A stretch of DNA of 64,000 bases, from positions 1 through 64,000 of the forward strand of contig NZ_JAATOO010000010.1 in assembly GCF_011806575.1 (NCBI RefSeq), read 5' to 3'. The stretch comes from Vibrio hepatarius (lineage in GTDB: Bacteria > Pseudomonadota > Gammaproteobacteria > Enterobacterales > Vibrionaceae). The translations under genes and the position numbers were made by a program. The notes under the pieces were generated by a model that was given only the letters and a program-made list of their open reading frames with translations, was not told where the DNA came from and searched no databases. This document shows, piece after piece, positions 28,950-40,607 of the stretch. Position 1 is the first letter of the stretch. Each line of letters starts with the position of its first letter.

Positions 28950-30542
28950 ATGAGTAACGCTCGCCCTATTCGCCGCGCCCTAATCAGCGTATCAGACAAA
29001 ACAGGTATTGTTGAGTTTGCAAAAGCTCTCGCTGATCGCGGTGTTGATATCCTATCTACTGGTGGTACCGCTCGCCTGTTGGCTGAGCAAGGCATTTCTG
29101 TAACGGAAGTATCTGACTACACGGGTTTCCCGGAAATGATGGATGGTCGTGTAAAAACGCTTCACCCGAAAGTTCACGGTGGTGTGCTTGGTCGTCGCGG
29201 CCAAGATGATGACGTGATGGAAAAACACGGCATCAACCCTATCGATATGGTAGTTGTAAACCTTTATCCGTTCGCAGCAACCGTTGCGAAAGAAGGCTGC
29301 ACACTGGCAGACGCAGTAGAAAACATCGATATCGGCGGTCCAACAATGGTTCGCTCTGCTGCGAAAAACCACAAAGATGTGACTATCGTAGTGAATGCTC
29401 ACGATTACGACCGCGTGATTGCGGAAATGGATGCAAACGCTAAGTCTCTTACGTTAGACACTCGTTTTGACCTTGCTATCGCGGCATTTGAGCACACGGC
29501 GGCTTACGACGGCATGATTGCTAACTACTTCGGCATTATGGTTCCTAGCTACGGCGAGAACAAAGAAGGTGACGAAGAATCGAAGTTCCCTCGTACGTTC
29601 AACCAGCAATTCCTCAAGAAACAAGACATGCGCTACGGTGAGAACAGCCACCAAGACGCAGCTTTCTACGTGGAAGAAAACCCACAAGAAGCGTCTGTTT
29701 CAACAGCGAAGCAAATCCAAGGTAAAGCACTTTCTTACAACAACATCGCAGACACTGACGCAGCACTTGAGTGTGTGAAAGAGTTTGCTGAGCCTGCTTG
29801 TGTAATTGTTAAACACGCAAACCCATGTGGTGTTGCGCTAGGTAAAGACATTCTAGAAGCGTACAACCGCGCTTACCAGACAGACCCAACGTCAGCGTTC
29901 GGCGGCATCATCGCATTCAACAAAGAGCTAGATGCAGAAACAGCAACAGCTATCGTTGAGCGCCAATTCGTAGAAGTCATTATTGCACCTAAAGTGTCAG
30001 CAGCAGCGATTGAAGTAGTTGCCGCGAAGAAGAACGTTCGACTACTTGAGTGTGGCGAGTGGTCAACCAAGACAACAGGCTTTGACGTGAAACGCGTGAA
30101 TGGCGGCCTACTGGTTCAAGACCGCGACCAAGGTATGGTAAACCTAGACGACCTGAAAGTCGTGTCTAAACGCCAGCCAACTGACGAAGAACTAAAAGAC
30201 GCACTATTCTGCTGGAAAGTAGCTAAGTACGTGAAGTCAAACGCGATTGTGTACGCAAAAGGCGATATGACTATCGGCGTGGGTGCGGGCCAAATGAGCC
30301 GCGTATACTCAGCGAAAATTGCCGGTATTAAAGCCGCAGATGAAGGTCTAGAAGTTGCAGGTAGCGTGATGGCATCGGATGCATTTTTCCCATTCCGCGA
30401 CGGCATCGATGCCGCTGCAGAAGCAGGCATTAAATGTGTGATTCAACCAGGTGGTTCAATGCGTGATGACGAAGTTATCGCTGCAGCCGATGAGCACGGT
30501 ATGGCGATGATCTTTACCGGTATGCGTCACTTCCGCCACTAA
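28950..30542 (+). CDS. purH: Bifunctional AICAR formyltransferase / IMP cyclohydrolase
   Basis: 530 residues, the usual length. Catalyses the last two steps of IMP synthesis. The N-terminal IMP cyclohydrolase domain starts [20 protein letters not shown]; the formyltransferase domain has the catalytic KHANPCGVA (Lys-His) motif and [15 protein letters not shown] lies 9 bases before ATG. purD follows after a 157-base gap that contains an inverted-repeat element. Confidence 0.98.
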   Translation: MSNARPIRRALISVSDKTGIVEFAKALADRGVDILSTGGTARLLAEQGISVTEVSDYTGFPEMMDGRVKTLHPKVHGGVLGRRGQDDDVMEKHGINPIDMVVVNLYPFAATVAKEGCTLADAVENIDIGGPTMVRSAAKNHKDVTIVVNAHDYDRVIAEMDANAKSLTLDTRFDLAIAAFEHTAAYDGMIANYFGIMVPSYGENKEGDEESKFPRTFNQQFLKKQDMRYGENSHQDAAFYVEENPQEASVSTAKQIQGKALSYNNIADTDAALECVKEFAEPACVIVKHANPCGVALGKDILEAYNRAYQTDPTSAFGGIIAFNKELDAETATAIVERQFVEVIIAPKVSAAAIEVVAAKKNVRLLECGEWSTKTTGFDVKRVNGGLLVQDRDQGMVNLDDLKVVSKRQPTDEELKDALFCWKVAKYVKSNAIVYAKGDMTIGVGAGQMSRVYSAKIAGIKAADEGLEVAGSVMASDAFFPFRDGIDAAAEAGIKCVIQPGGSMRDDEVIAAADEHGMAMIFTGMRHFRH

Positions 30543-30557
30543 TTTTACTCGTCGTAT

Positions 30558-30657
30558 TTGGTACTCTGGCGTCGTTAACGGCTCTCGCCCACCTCAGTCA
30601 CATAGCGAGCTATGCTCCCGAGGATTGGGCTCAATTGTTGCCTAGCCACAGTACCAA
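30558..30657. repeat. ERIC-like imperfect palindrome between purH and purD
   Basis: TTGGTACTCTGG (30558-30569) and CCACAGTACCAA (30646-30657) match at 11 of 12 positions as inverted arms. Inside, CCTC...CATAGC pairs with GCTATG...GAGG around a central GA. The size (100 bp), intergenic location within an operon and the CATAGC/GCTATG core resemble the ERIC/intergenic repeat units found in enterobacteria and vibrios. Transcribed as part of the purHD message it would form a long hairpin. Confidence 0.7.
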
Positions 30658-30699
30658 CTACCTAGAGTAAACAGTATCTATAAGATTAAGGATTTTACT

Positions 30700-31989
30700 A
30701 TGCGAGTTTTAATTATTGGTTCTGGTGGTCGTGAACACGCTCTTGGTTGGAAAGTGGCACAAAACCCAAATGTTGAAACCATCTTTGTTGCACCAGGTAA
30801 CGCTGGTACGGCTCTCGAGCCAAAGTTAGAAAACGTAAACATCGACGTTGAAGATATCAAAGGCCTAGTTGCATTCGCTCAAGAGAAAGCAATTGAGCTA
30901 ACGATTGTTGGTCCTGAAGCGCCATTGGTTATCGGTGTGGTGGACGCATTCCAAGCGGCCGGTTTACCGATTTTCGGCCCAACCGAAGCGGCGGCTCAGT
31001 TAGAAGGCTCTAAAGCGTTCACTAAAGACTTCCTAGCACGCCATAATATTCCAACGGCTGCTTACGCAAACTTCACTGAAATCGAACCTGCATTGGCTTA
31101 CGTACGTGAACAAGGCGCACCAATCGTAGTGAAAGCCGACGGTCTAGCCGCGGGTAAAGGCGTTATCGTCGCAATGACGCTACAAGAAGCGGAAGACGCG
31201 ATCAAAGATATGCTAGCAGGTAACGCATTTGGCGATGCGGGTAGCCGAGTCGTGATCGAAGAGTTCCTAGATGGCGAAGAAGCAAGCTTTATCGTCATGG
31301 TGGATGGCAAGAATGTTCTGCCAATGGCGACTAGCCAAGACCACAAACGTGTCGGCGACAAAGATACCGGTCCAAACACGGGCGGCATGGGTGCTTACTC
31401 TCCTGCTCCTGTAGTGACACCTGAGATTCACGACCGCATCATGCAGGAAGTGATCTACCCAACGGTAGAAGGTATGGCGTCAGAAGGTCACCCTTACACT
31501 GGTTTCCTATACGCTGGCCTAATGATCGATCAAGACGGTACACCAAAAGTCATCGAGTACAACTGCCGTTTCGGCGATCCAGAAACGCAACCTATCATGA
31601 TGCGTATGGAATCTGATCTTGTTGAACTTTGCTTAGCAGCAATCGATAAAAAGCTAGACCAAGTAGAATCAAAGTGGGCACCACAGGCGTCAATCGGTAT
31701 CGTACTAGCAGCGGGTGGCTACCCAGCGGCGTACAATAAAGGTGACGTTATTTCTGGTCTTCCACAACAAGAAGTTGCAGGCGAGAAAGTCTTCCACGCG
31801 GGTACTGATAACAAAGATGGCGATATCGTGACAAACGGTGGCCGCGTACTTTGTGCAACAGCGCTTGGCAACACCGTTTTTGAAGCCCAGCAACGTGCTT
31901 ACGCGCTTGCGAAACAAATCAGTTGGGATGGCATGTTCCACCGCAACGACATCGGTTATCGTGCGATTGAGCGCGAGCAACAAAAGTAA
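30700..31989 (+). CDS. purD: Phosphoribosylamine-glycine ligase (GAR synthetase)
   Basis: 429 residues. ATP-grasp ligase that joins phosphoribosylamine and glycine in purine synthesis. Visible are [39 protein letters not shown] and [12 protein letters not shown]. Part of the purHD operon. Note that it is separated from purH by the inverted-repeat element. Confidence 0.98.
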   Translation: MRVLIIGSGGREHALGWKVAQNPNVETIFVAPGNAGTALEPKLENVNIDVEDIKGLVAFAQEKAIELTIVGPEAPLVIGVVDAFQAAGLPIFGPTEAAAQLEGSKAFTKDFLARHNIPTAAYANFTEIEPALAYVREQGAPIVVKADGLAAGKGVIVAMTLQEAEDAIKDMLAGNAFGDAGSRVVIEEFLDGEEASFIVMVDGKNVLPMATSQDHKRVGDKDTGPNTGGMGAYSPAPVVTPEIHDRIMQEVIYPTVEGMASEGHPYTGFLYAGLMIDQDGTPKVIEYNCRFGDPETQPIMMRMESDLVELCLAAIDKKLDQVESKWAPQASIGIVLAAGGYPAAYNKGDVISGLPQQEVAGEKVFHAGTDNKDGDIVTNGGRVLCATALGNTVFEAQQRAYALAKQISWDGMFHRNDIGYRAIEREQQK

Positions 31990-32012
31990 CGTATATCGTG
32001 AATAGTAAAAGA

Positions 32013-32036
32013 GGCGCTCCAATGAGCGCCTTTTTT
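32013..32036 (+). terminator. purD terminator
   Basis: GGCGCTC (32013-32019) and GAGCGCC (32024-32030) flank a 4-base loop, followed by TTTTTTATAT. Confidence 0.92.
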
Positions 32037-32063
32037 ATATCGGGTATATTTCAACGGATAACG

Positions 32064-32759
32064 TTATTCTTCAATCAAACTCGGTCGTTCGATGCAATCA
32101 TGGTCGTCTTCGGCCAGCATCAGCAACTCTTCGACAACGACTTTATCGCTGTATTTAGCTCCGAGGAACGCCACATAGCTGTCAACCTGCGCTAAGCGGT
32201 TCACGACAAAGCTTGGCAAGGTCTGGTTAAACTCAACCTTGTCAAACGCTCTGCCCGCACAGGTTTCAAACTCGCTACCATCCCAATAGCCCTGAACCAG
32301 CCTTAAATCCTGCTCGTCTTGCTCTTTGGTGAGCCTAGTAATATCAGCCGCTTCTTGCTTCAACCAGCTGAGCTTGTTCTGAGTCAGCGGGAGCACTTTG
32401 CCATTAAGACGATATTGCTGGTATACCGCGTCGCCCTCTTTACTGAATCGCACGTGGATTCGGTAAGGCACGAGCTTTTGATTGTCTTTGATTTGCTCAC
32501 CCTCACGGATAAGCTCACGCAGTTCACCGTCAGCCCAGCGGTAATCGGTTTGATACCAGCCGTAGTCTCCAGCCGCCACATAATCGGCTGCTGTGTATGG
32601 TGAGACAAGTTTCTCTGTGTACCAGTAAAGGCTTGTGGTGTCGCCCATTGTTTGGCCGCCGGTGTACTCAGTAAACTGCTCTAGTTTAGAGTTAGAGGTA
32701 CCTGAAGAACAACCGACCAGTAAAGAGACCAGCAGTGACGGTAATAAAAATTTTTTCAT
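32064..32759 (-). CDS. DUF1481 lipoprotein, YjaH family
   Basis: 231 residues from ATG 32759; a six-residue TTG-started extension has no ribosome site. N-terminal lipobox: MKKFLLPSLLVSLLVGCSSG. The rest is soluble and periplasmic. It adjoins hupA, as yjaH does in E. coli, and the purHD-yjaH-hupA-yjaG order is largely shared. Function unknown. Confidence 0.82.
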   Translation of the reverse strand: MKKFLLPSLLVSLLVGCSSGTSNSKLEQFTEYTGGQTMGDTTSLYWYTEKLVSPYTAADYVAAGDYGWYQTDYRWADGELRELIREGEQIKDNQKLVPYRIHVRFSKEGDAVYQQYRLNGKVLPLTQNKLSWLKQEAADITRLTKEQDEQDLRLVQGYWDGSEFETCAGRAFDKVEFNQTLPSFVVNRLAQVDSYVAFLGAKYSDKVVVEELLMLAEDDHDCIERPSLIEE

Positions 32760-32768
32760 AATAAAAAT

Positions 32769-32800
32769 ATACGCCAAGATAGTGAGCTACCTTGGCGTAT
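32769..32800 (-). terminator. hupA terminator
   Basis: ATACGCCAAG and CTTGGCGTAT are exact inverted arms around 12 bases; on the minus strand T-rich sequence follows. It separates hupA from the DUF1481 gene. Confidence 0.8.
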
Positions 32801-32843
32801 TTTAAACTATTCCAGAGAAAAACGCTGGATTTGCTTGTTTAGA

Positions 32844-33116
32844 TTATTTTACCGCGTCTTTCAGAGCTTTACCTGAAACGAATGCAGGAACATTTGCTGC
32901 AGCGATTTGGATTTCAGCGCCAGTCTTAGGGTTGCGACCAGTACGTGCTGCACGGTGGTTAACTTTAAATGTACCAAAACCAATTAGTTGAACTTGGTCA
33001 CCCTCTTTAAGTGCGCCAGTTACGCCTTCAAGAGTAGCTTCAAGAGCAGTTTTCGCTTGTGCTTTAGATAGGTCTGCTTTCTCTGCGATAAAGTCGATTA
33101 ATTGGGTCTTGTTCAT
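32844..33116 (-). CDS. hupA: DNA-binding protein HU-alpha
   Basis: 90 residues. Histone-like nucleoid protein. [41 protein letters not shown] (the DNA-intercalating arm) and a C-terminal [10 protein letters not shown] are canonical. GGGAAAC lies just upstream of ATG. Single gene with its own terminator. Confidence 0.98.
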   Translation of the reverse strand: MNKTQLIDFIAEKADLSKAQAKTALEATLEGVTGALKEGDQVQLIGFGTFKVNHRAARTGRNPKTGAEIQIAAANVPAFVSGKALKDAVK

Positions 33117-33448
33117 TAGGTTTCCCTTCTCATAGGTTATCGAATTCAGCTCACTCTAAAACAAAAATGCCCTATCTGGCAAAGGTTTGTAAGCGATCTT
33201 TGGCTTTCATGACGTACTTTTAACCATAATCTGAGTATTAACTCACAATTTGTTACTATCTGAGCATCAGAAAGCGCTTGTTTTTATGTTGCTCTGACCT
33301 TATTTATTGAGCCGATAACGGCCTGCGAAGCCTGATATTGCAGGAATGTGACGTTAAAAAATTATCACACCAATAATGCCCAGGTATGGTTGAACCTAAC
33401 AGGAATGACACGTTCCAATAGGTAACATGCAAAGTTCGGTTGTGAAGT

Positions 33449-33506
33449 TTATATCAACAACAATACAATTGTGATTGCTCTATCAAACACAACGCTGTTG
33501 ATATAA
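33449..33506 (+). promoter_or_regulatory. Inverted repeat in the leader of the CNNM-family gene
   Basis: TTATATCAACA (33449-33459) and TGTTGATATAA (33496-33506) are exact 11-base inverse complements 36 bases apart, ending about 28 bases before the ATG. Either an operator pair or the closing helix of a structured 5' UTR. The remainder of the gap 33117-33534 is A+T rich, should contain the hupA promoter, and shows no gene. Confidence 0.45.
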
Positions 33507-33534
33507 GCGATGAACTCAACTCTATAGGAGCTTT

Positions 33535-34614
33535 ATGTTGCTGCTAACTTTGTACGTCAGTATTTCTATTGGCGTATCGTTTATTTGTTCGGTTTTGGAA
33601 GCGGTATTACTGAGTATTACCCCAAGTTATTTAGCGCAAATGCGCCAACAAAACCATCCCTCTGCTGAGAAGCTATCCGCGCTGAAGTCAGATATTGATA
33701 GGCCACTAGCGTCTATCCTGACACTCAACACGATAGCTCACACGATTGGCGCGGCAAGTGCCGGTGCACAAGCCGCGGTGGTGTTTGGTAGCCAATGGTT
33801 AGGGGTATTTTCTGCGGTATTAACGTTGGCGATTTTGGTGCTTTCGGAAATTGTGCCAAAAACCATCGGCGCGACATACTGGCGACAGTTGGCTCCAGCT
33901 TCGGCAGTCGTATTACGTTGGATGGTATGGGCGCTGACGCCGTTTGTTTGGTTCTCAGAACAGATCACCAAGCGACTTGCACGTGGGCATGAGGCACCTA
34001 AAATGCGTGACGAACTGTCTGCAATGGCGATGCTAGCCAAAGAGAGTGGTGAGTTTGCTGAAGGCGAGTCAAAGATTCTCGATAACTTACTCGGTATTCA
34101 AGATGTTCCGGTAACGCAAGTCATGACACCGCGTCCTGTTGTGTTTCGCGTCAGCGCTGAAATGAGCATCAACGAGTTTTTGCGTGATCACAAAGATACA
34201 CCTTTCTCAAGACCCTTGGTCTACAGCCAATCCAATGACAACATCGTTGGCTTTGTGCACCGTTTAGAGCTATTTAAGCTACAACAAGCGGGGCTTGGTG
34301 AAAAACAACTTGGCTCAGTGATGCGCCCGGTGCACGTTCTACTCAATACCATCGCATTACCAAAGGCTTTTGAGCAGATGATGGCCAACCGCCTACAACT
34401 TGCGATGGTGGTCGATGAATACGGTACGGTACAGGGCATCCTGACGCTAGAAGATATCTTTGAGCATTTAGTGGGTGAAGAGATTGTCGATGAGGCAGAC
34501 CGAGCCACCGACATGCAACAACTCGCCTTCGAACGTTGGGAAAAGTGGAAGAAAACCCACAGCGTAATCGAAAATCGCGACGAAGAAGAAGCCGACGACA
34601 TTTCAGTCAAATAG
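33535..34614 (+). CDS. CNNM/CBS-domain membrane protein (hemolysin-family, putative Mg/Co transport)
   Basis: 359 residues. N-terminal DUF21/CNNM domain with three or four membrane segments (MLLLTLYVSISIGVSFIC..., LAILVLSEIVPKTIGATYW), then a CBS pair (about 195-320: VTQVMTPRPVVFRV, MVVDEYGTVQGILTLEDIFE). No CorC_HlyC domain is evident at the C-terminus. Relatives are implicated in magnesium/cobalt efflux or tolerance. GGAG precedes ATG. Single gene between hupA and a terminator. Confidence 0.86.
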   Translation: MLLLTLYVSISIGVSFICSVLEAVLLSITPSYLAQMRQQNHPSAEKLSALKSDIDRPLASILTLNTIAHTIGAASAGAQAAVVFGSQWLGVFSAVLTLAILVLSEIVPKTIGATYWRQLAPASAVVLRWMVWALTPFVWFSEQITKRLARGHEAPKMRDELSAMAMLAKESGEFAEGESKILDNLLGIQDVPVTQVMTPRPVVFRVSAEMSINEFLRDHKDTPFSRPLVYSQSNDNIVGFVHRLELFKLQQAGLGEKQLGSVMRPVHVLLNTIALPKAFEQMMANRLQLAMVVDEYGTVQGILTLEDIFEHLVGEEIVDEADRATDMQQLAFERWEKWKKTHSVIENRDEEEADDISVK

Positions 34615-34620
34615 AGACTA

Positions 34621-34653
34621 ATAAGGCTGGCCATTTGGCCAGCCTTATTTTTT
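34621..34653. terminator. Bidirectional terminator after CNNM gene
   Basis: ATAAGGCTGGCC (34621-34632) and GGCCAGCCTTAT (34637-34648) are exact inverted arms, then TTTTTTG. It serves the CNNM gene and possibly the minus-strand yjaG-like gene. Confidence 0.92.
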
Positions 34654-34681
34654 GTTCGCTTTAAGCAACGCGAGTCAGCAA

Positions 34682-35272
34682 CTAGTTAACGCTCACACCG
34701 ATATTGCTGATGCCTTCGTCACGCAATTCTTCACGCAGGTCTTTAATCAAATCGATATCACGTTCTTGCGCATCTTTAAGTGGACGGAATACCGCCCACT
34801 GTACGTCCCATTCAGCGCACACTGCTTCGTTATCTTTCTGATTGTCATTGGTAATCTCTTCACCGCTCTGTGCTTCTTCTAGCTGTGCTACCGTTACCAC
34901 CGACTGCTGACTGACCTTTTGCATGCTTTCAAACAAATCGTCGCGATCCAGCAAGCCATGCAACAACGTTGAAAGGCCAATACACGCATCAATTGCAGGA
35001 TAAACGCCGTAAAAGTCAAAGTCTTCCGAACTAGGAATGATCTCTTCCAGCTTTTCCAACTGACGCTCAAAGTTCACCTTCGCGTTTTTTACCGTTAGAA
35101 GCTCCCAAACGCTATCTAGGATATCCCTGTAAATACGCTCTTGCGCAAACTCAGTACTTTGACAAAACATGGCATAGTTTGGATACATACGTTCACATAA
35201 ACACGCCATAAAGGTAATCTGTTTCCAGGGTTCTAACTTCTCTAAACGAAGCTGAAGAGGATTCTGTAGCAT
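34682..35272 (-). CDS. yjaG: DUF416 family protein, YjaG-like
   Basis: 196 residues, soluble, mostly alpha-helical. Begins MLQNPLQLRLEKLEPWKQITFMACLCERMYPNY, typical of the YjaG family. In E. coli yjaG adjoins hupA; here it is one gene removed. Function unknown. Divergent from the 2-hydroxyacid dehydrogenase at 35344. Confidence 0.86.
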   Translation of the reverse strand: MLQNPLQLRLEKLEPWKQITFMACLCERMYPNYAMFCQSTEFAQERIYRDILDSVWELLTVKNAKVNFERQLEKLEEIIPSSEDFDFYGVYPAIDACIGLSTLLHGLLDRDDLFESMQKVSQQSVVTVAQLEEAQSGEEITNDNQKDNEAVCAEWDVQWAVFRPLKDAQERDIDLIKDLREELRDEGISNIGVSVN

Positions 35273-35343
35273 AGCGACTCATCGGTTGCAGAAATTAACA
35301 GCGAGAGTTTACTTGATAACCAGCAGGGAAAAAAGCAAAGGCG

Positions 35344-36270
35344 ATGAACAATTTCACTCACAAACTGTACCTATTGACGGATGATAACCCCAAGTACCAA
35401 AGTCTGATTGAGCAAAGCCAGTGGCCAGAGCTAGAAATCACTAGCGAAAAGGAAGAGGCCACCATTCTACTTGCTGCACCACCTAAGGCAGCGAATGCTC
35501 TGTCTGAGTTTCCCAAATTGGAGTGGATTCAGTCTGTGTTCGCCGGCGTGGACGCGCTAATCCCTGCATTGCAAGAGCATGATATTGAACTGACCAACGT
35601 CAAAGGGATATTTGGTCAACTGATCGCCGAGTATGTATTGGGCTACACAATCCAGCATTATCGACACTTTAAGGACTATCAAATCCTGCAAGCAGAAAAG
35701 CGCTGGAGCCCTAAACCTTATCAATCCCTAACTGAAAAACGCATGCTGATTTTGGGTACTGGCTCAATTGGCTGCTATCTCGCCAATGCAGCAAAAGCGA
35801 TGGGATTGAGTGTTTCTGGTGTCAACCGAAGTGGTATTCCGGTTAAAAACGCCACATTTGATAGCACTTATCATATTCAAGAGCTCAACACTGCGCTTGA
35901 GCAAGCGGATATCATCGTCAACACGCTCCCAAGTACCCCTGAAACAAAAGCCCTACTTAACCAGCAATCGCTCAGTCATTGTCAGCAGGCGTTGTTATTT
36001 AATGTTGGGCGCGGGGATATTATTGAGGAAAATGACCTACTGCCCGCCATCGACCAAGGCCATATTGAACATGCATTTTTAGATGTATTTGCATTGGAAC
36101 CGCTTGCCGAAGACCATCCATTTTGGAACAACCCAGCGATTACTATCACCCCACATATCGCAGCGTTGAGTTTTCCAGAACAAGTGGTTGATATCTTCAA
36201 AGACAACTACCAACGCTGGCGAGATGGGTTTAGTTTGGTCAACAGAGTCGATATAGAAAAAGGTTACTGA
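35344..36270 (+). CDS. D-2-hydroxyacid dehydrogenase (GhrA-like)
   Basis: 308 residues. NAD(P)-binding Rossmann motif LGTGSIGCYLA in the middle, followed by the substrate/catalytic segments NTLPSTPETKALLN, FNVGRGDIIEENDL (Arg) and TPHIAA (His), with Glu in LDVFALEPLAEDHPFW. This matches the D-isomer-specific 2-hydroxyacid dehydrogenase family near glyoxylate/hydroxypyruvate reductase GhrA. Substrate is not determinable from sequence. Followed after 28 bases by the UDG-like gene. Confidence 0.87.
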   Translation: MNNFTHKLYLLTDDNPKYQSLIEQSQWPELEITSEKEEATILLAAPPKAANALSEFPKLEWIQSVFAGVDALIPALQEHDIELTNVKGIFGQLIAEYVLGYTIQHYRHFKDYQILQAEKRWSPKPYQSLTEKRMLILGTGSIGCYLANAAKAMGLSVSGVNRSGIPVKNATFDSTYHIQELNTALEQADIIVNTLPSTPETKALLNQQSLSHCQQALLFNVGRGDIIEENDLLPAIDQGHIEHAFLDVFALEPLAEDHPFWNNPAITITPHIAALSFPEQVVDIFKDNYQRWRDGFSLVNRVDIEKGY

Positions 36271-36298
36271 TCACCAACGCGTCAAAGAGCAATTTACT

Positions 36299-36886
36299 AT
36301 GATTTCAATAAAGCTAGACGACACATTGCAACAAATCCGAGCCTGTAAGCTCTGCGAACCGCACTTACCGCTCGGTGCTAACCCGGTGATTCAGGCCAAC
36401 GAATCATCCAAACTGTTGATCATTGGCCAAGCTCCAGGCGTAAAAGTGCATCACACGTCTATTCCATGGAACGACCCAAGCGGCGATAGACTAAGAGACT
36501 GGTTAGAGCTCGATAAGGAACAGTTTTATAACCGAGAAGAAATTGCGATCATGCCGATGGGGCTCTGCTACCCAGGAAAAGGAAAGAGTGGCGACCTACC
36601 ACCAAGAAAAGAATGCGCACCCCAGTGGCATCAAAAGGTCTTGTCACAACTGCCAAATGTCGGGATGACGTTGTTAATTGGTCAGTATGCGCAAAACTAT
36701 TATCTACAAGAGAAACCAGCGACGCTGACACAAACGGTCAGACAGTGGCAACGTTGGGCACCTCACTACTTACCTCTGCCCCACCCATCACCAAGAAATA
36801 CGCTCTGGCTGAAGAAGAATCCGTGGTTTGAAGCTGAAGTGCTACCGTATATTCGTGATTACGTCCACCAGCATCTAAAAAGCTGA
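36299..36886 (+). CDS. Uracil-DNA glycosylase family protein with Fe-S-type cysteines
   Basis: 195 residues. Family 4/5-like signatures: LLIIGQAPGVKV around residues 39-50 (motif A, GQAPG instead of GEAPG) and LPHPSPRN around 160-167 (motif B). Four cysteines, C16 and C19 (CKLC), C90 and C106, are spaced like the [4Fe-4S] ligands of family 4 UDGs (C-x2-C and C-x15-C). It may repair uracil or process another damaged base; substrate is uncertain. In an operon with the dehydrogenase upstream. Confidence 0.78.
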   Translation: MISIKLDDTLQQIRACKLCEPHLPLGANPVIQANESSKLLIIGQAPGVKVHHTSIPWNDPSGDRLRDWLELDKEQFYNREEIAIMPMGLCYPGKGKSGDLPPRKECAPQWHQKVLSQLPNVGMTLLIGQYAQNYYLQEKPATLTQTVRQWQRWAPHYLPLPHPSPRNTLWLKKNPWFEAEVLPYIRDYVHQHLKS

Positions 36887-36915
36887 CTCAGACAGTTTCC
36901 GAGCCAGCTTTTAAT
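36877..36915. terminator. Bidirectional terminator between UDG-like gene and ugd
   Basis: AAAAGCTGACTC (36877-36888) and GAGCCAGCTTTT (36901-36912) pair with one mismatch; the stem includes the UDG-gene stop codon. Both strands have T runs after the stem. Confidence 0.82.
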
Positions 36916-36924
36916 CAATTAAGC

Positions 36925-38091
36925 TTAGTCAGAACCGAACAAATCACGGGTGTAGACTTTGTCCGCAACATCAGCCAGCTCTTGTGCCATACGGTTAGAA
37001 ACGATCACATCCGATTTAGCTTTGAACGCTTCAAGATCACGAACCACTTCCGAGTTGAAGAATTGGTCCTCTTCCAGCACTGGTTCATAAACGATAACCG
37101 TCACACCTTTCGCTTTAAGGCGTTTCATGATGCCCTGAATAGAAGACGCGCGGAAGTTGTCCGAACCAGCCTTCATGATCAGACGGTAAATACCAACGAC
37201 TTCAGGCTCACGCTTAAGGATAGATTCTGCGACAAAGTCTTTACGAGTGCGGTTAGCGTCTACAATCGCGCCGATGATGTTGTTCGGTACGTCTTGGTAG
37301 TTAGCAAGCAGCTGCTTAGTATCTTTTGGCAAGCAGTAACCACCGTAACCAAACGACGGATTATTGTAGTGATTGCCAATACGCGGGTCTAAGCCAACAC
37401 CTTCGATAATCTGACGCGCATCCAGTCCATGCGCTTCTGCATAAGAATCTAGTTCGTTGAAGTACGCCACACGCATCGCAAGGTAAGTATTAGAGAACAG
37501 TTTTACCGCTTCAGCTTCGGTTGAGTTGGTCAGAAGTACCGCGATATCTTGTTTTACCGCGCCTTCAACCAGCAGGTCAGCAAACTGTTGCGCGCGCTCA
37601 CTCTGCTCACCGACGATAATTCGCGACGGGTTTAAGTTATCGAAAAGTGCTCTACCTTCTCGTAAGAACTCTGGTGAGAAAATGATATTGTCGCAATTCA
37701 GTTCTTGCTTAATACGCTCGGTATACCCTACAGGGACCGTAGATTTGATGATCATTACCGCTTGTGGGTTAATCGCTATCACATCTTTAATCACAGACTC
37801 AACCGATGATGTGTTGAAGTAGTTCGTCACAGGATCGTAGTCGGTCGGCGTGGCGATAATGACGAAACGTGCGTCTTTGTAAGCTAACTGCTTGTCTGTT
37901 GTCGCAACAAAATCAATTTGTTTGTTGGCGAGAAAATCTTCAATCTCTGCATCAACGATTGGTGAGATTTTTTGGTTGAGAAGTTCGACTTTCTTCTCTA
38001 CAACATCTAGCGCCACAACCGTATGGTTTTGCGCCAATAGCATTGCGTTGGATAAGCCAACGTAACCGGTACCTGCAACAGCAATCTTCAC
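36925..38091 (-). CDS. ugd: UDP-glucose/GDP-mannose dehydrogenase family, likely UDP-glucose 6-dehydrogenase
   Basis: 388 residues, the short Ugd form. N-terminal NAD motif [11 protein letters not shown], mid-protein FSPEFLREG, and the catalytic Cys253 in [13 protein letters not shown]. Oxidises UDP-glucose to UDP-glucuronate, used in surface polysaccharide and sometimes lipid A modification. It lies about 9 kb from the polysaccharide operon at 47-64 kb and is a separate transcription unit, convergent with the UDG-like gene. Confidence 0.92.
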   Translation of the reverse strand: MKIAVAGTGYVGLSNAMLLAQNHTVVALDVVEKKVELLNQKISPIVDAEIEDFLANKQIDFVATTDKQLAYKDARFVIIATPTDYDPVTNYFNTSSVESVIKDVIAINPQAVMIIKSTVPVGYTERIKQELNCDNIIFSPEFLREGRALFDNLNPSRIIVGEQSERAQQFADLLVEGAVKQDIAVLLTNSTEAEAVKLFSNTYLAMRVAYFNELDSYAEAHGLDARQIIEGVGLDPRIGNHYNNPSFGYGGYCLPKDTKQLLANYQDVPNNIIGAIVDANRTRKDFVAESILKREPEVVGIYRLIMKAGSDNFRASSIQGIMKRLKAKGVTVIVYEPVLEEDQFFNSEVVRDLEAFKAKSDVIVSNRMAQELADVADKVYTRDLFGSD

Positions 38092-38302
38092 TACTTACCT
38101 CATTACTTACTCATAGAGAGGGAGCGCGATAGCAACCATCGCAAATCAACGAAACTCACCAACAACTCTATCGAGAATGATTAGTCTAAACTCAGCCAAA
38201 CCGGATAGTACCAATAAAGCTGTAGCCGACATTCTTATAACATCAAAAAATATCGGGATTAAGAGCGTAAAATACCACATTTCGCCCCACTGACGAAACA
38301 GA

Positions 38303-38332
38303 ACAAAAAAGCGGAGACCGAAGTCTCCGCTT
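38303..38332 (-). terminator. groL terminator
   Basis: GCGGAGAC (38311-38318) and GTCTCCGC (38323-38330) with a 4-base loop; on the minus strand it is followed by TTTTTTG. Confidence 0.92.
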
Positions 38333-38360
38333 TTTAAAGCTCTATAGGTGCTTGGGATGA

Positions 38361-40022
<1,662 letters not shown>

Positions 40023-40083
40023 CTAAATTCTTTGTTTTTGATTAGCAGTTGAATCTGAGCAAAAAATTACTCAATGATTGCTA

Positions 40084-40374
40084 TTACTCAACGATTGCCA
40101 TGATGTCGTTTTCAGACATAACTAGCACTTCTTTACCGTCGATTTTTTCAGTTTTAGTACCATAACCTTCAGCGAAGATAACTGTATCACCCACTTTTAC
40201 GTCTAAAGGAAGGACAGTGCCGTTTTCAAGAATGCGGCCCTTACCTACAGCTAGAACTACGCCGCGAGTTGATTTCTCTGCAGCTGAACCAGTCAGAACG
40301 ATGCCACCAGCTGATTTTGACTCAACTTCTTGGCGTTCTACGATAACTCGGTCGTGTAATGGACGAATGTTCAT
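40084..40374 (-). CDS. groS: Co-chaperonin GroES
   Basis: 96 residues. [29 protein letters not shown] with the mobile loop, and [21 protein letters not shown]. Caps GroEL. Good AGGAGAG Shine-Dalgarno before ATG. Confidence 0.99.
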   Translation of the reverse strand: MNIRPLHDRVIVERQEVESKSAGGIVLTGSAAEKSTRGVVLAVGKGRILENGTVLPLDVKVGDTVIFAEGYGTKTEKIDGKEVLVMSENDIMAIVE

Positions 40375-40449
40375 CGGTCGTCTCTCCTGAAAATTTACAT
40401 GTTATTTGATAATTACCCCGAAACCGGGCTTCAAGGCCTTGTGGTAACT

Positions 40450-40481
40450 ATATGTGGGATAGAAATGGCAAACCCAAGGGG
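40450..40481 (-). promoter_or_regulatory. Candidate sigma32 (heat-shock) promoter of groESL
   Basis: On the minus strand, CCCCTTGGG (40473-40481, -35 region) and CCCACATAT (40450-40458, -10 region), 14 bases apart. These resemble the heat-shock consensus CTTGAA and CCCCAT-T. It lies about 75 bases upstream of groS. Confidence 0.65.
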
Positions 40482-40607
40482 AGGGAGAAAGTTTTTTGTG
40501 ATCTAAGTTGGAGTTCACAGAGGGAATGAGTAGCAATGAGGTGCGATGCTACTGAACAGAACGCATCAATGGGGATTTTCTATACAAATGTTCTGCAGAG
40601 TTTGTTC

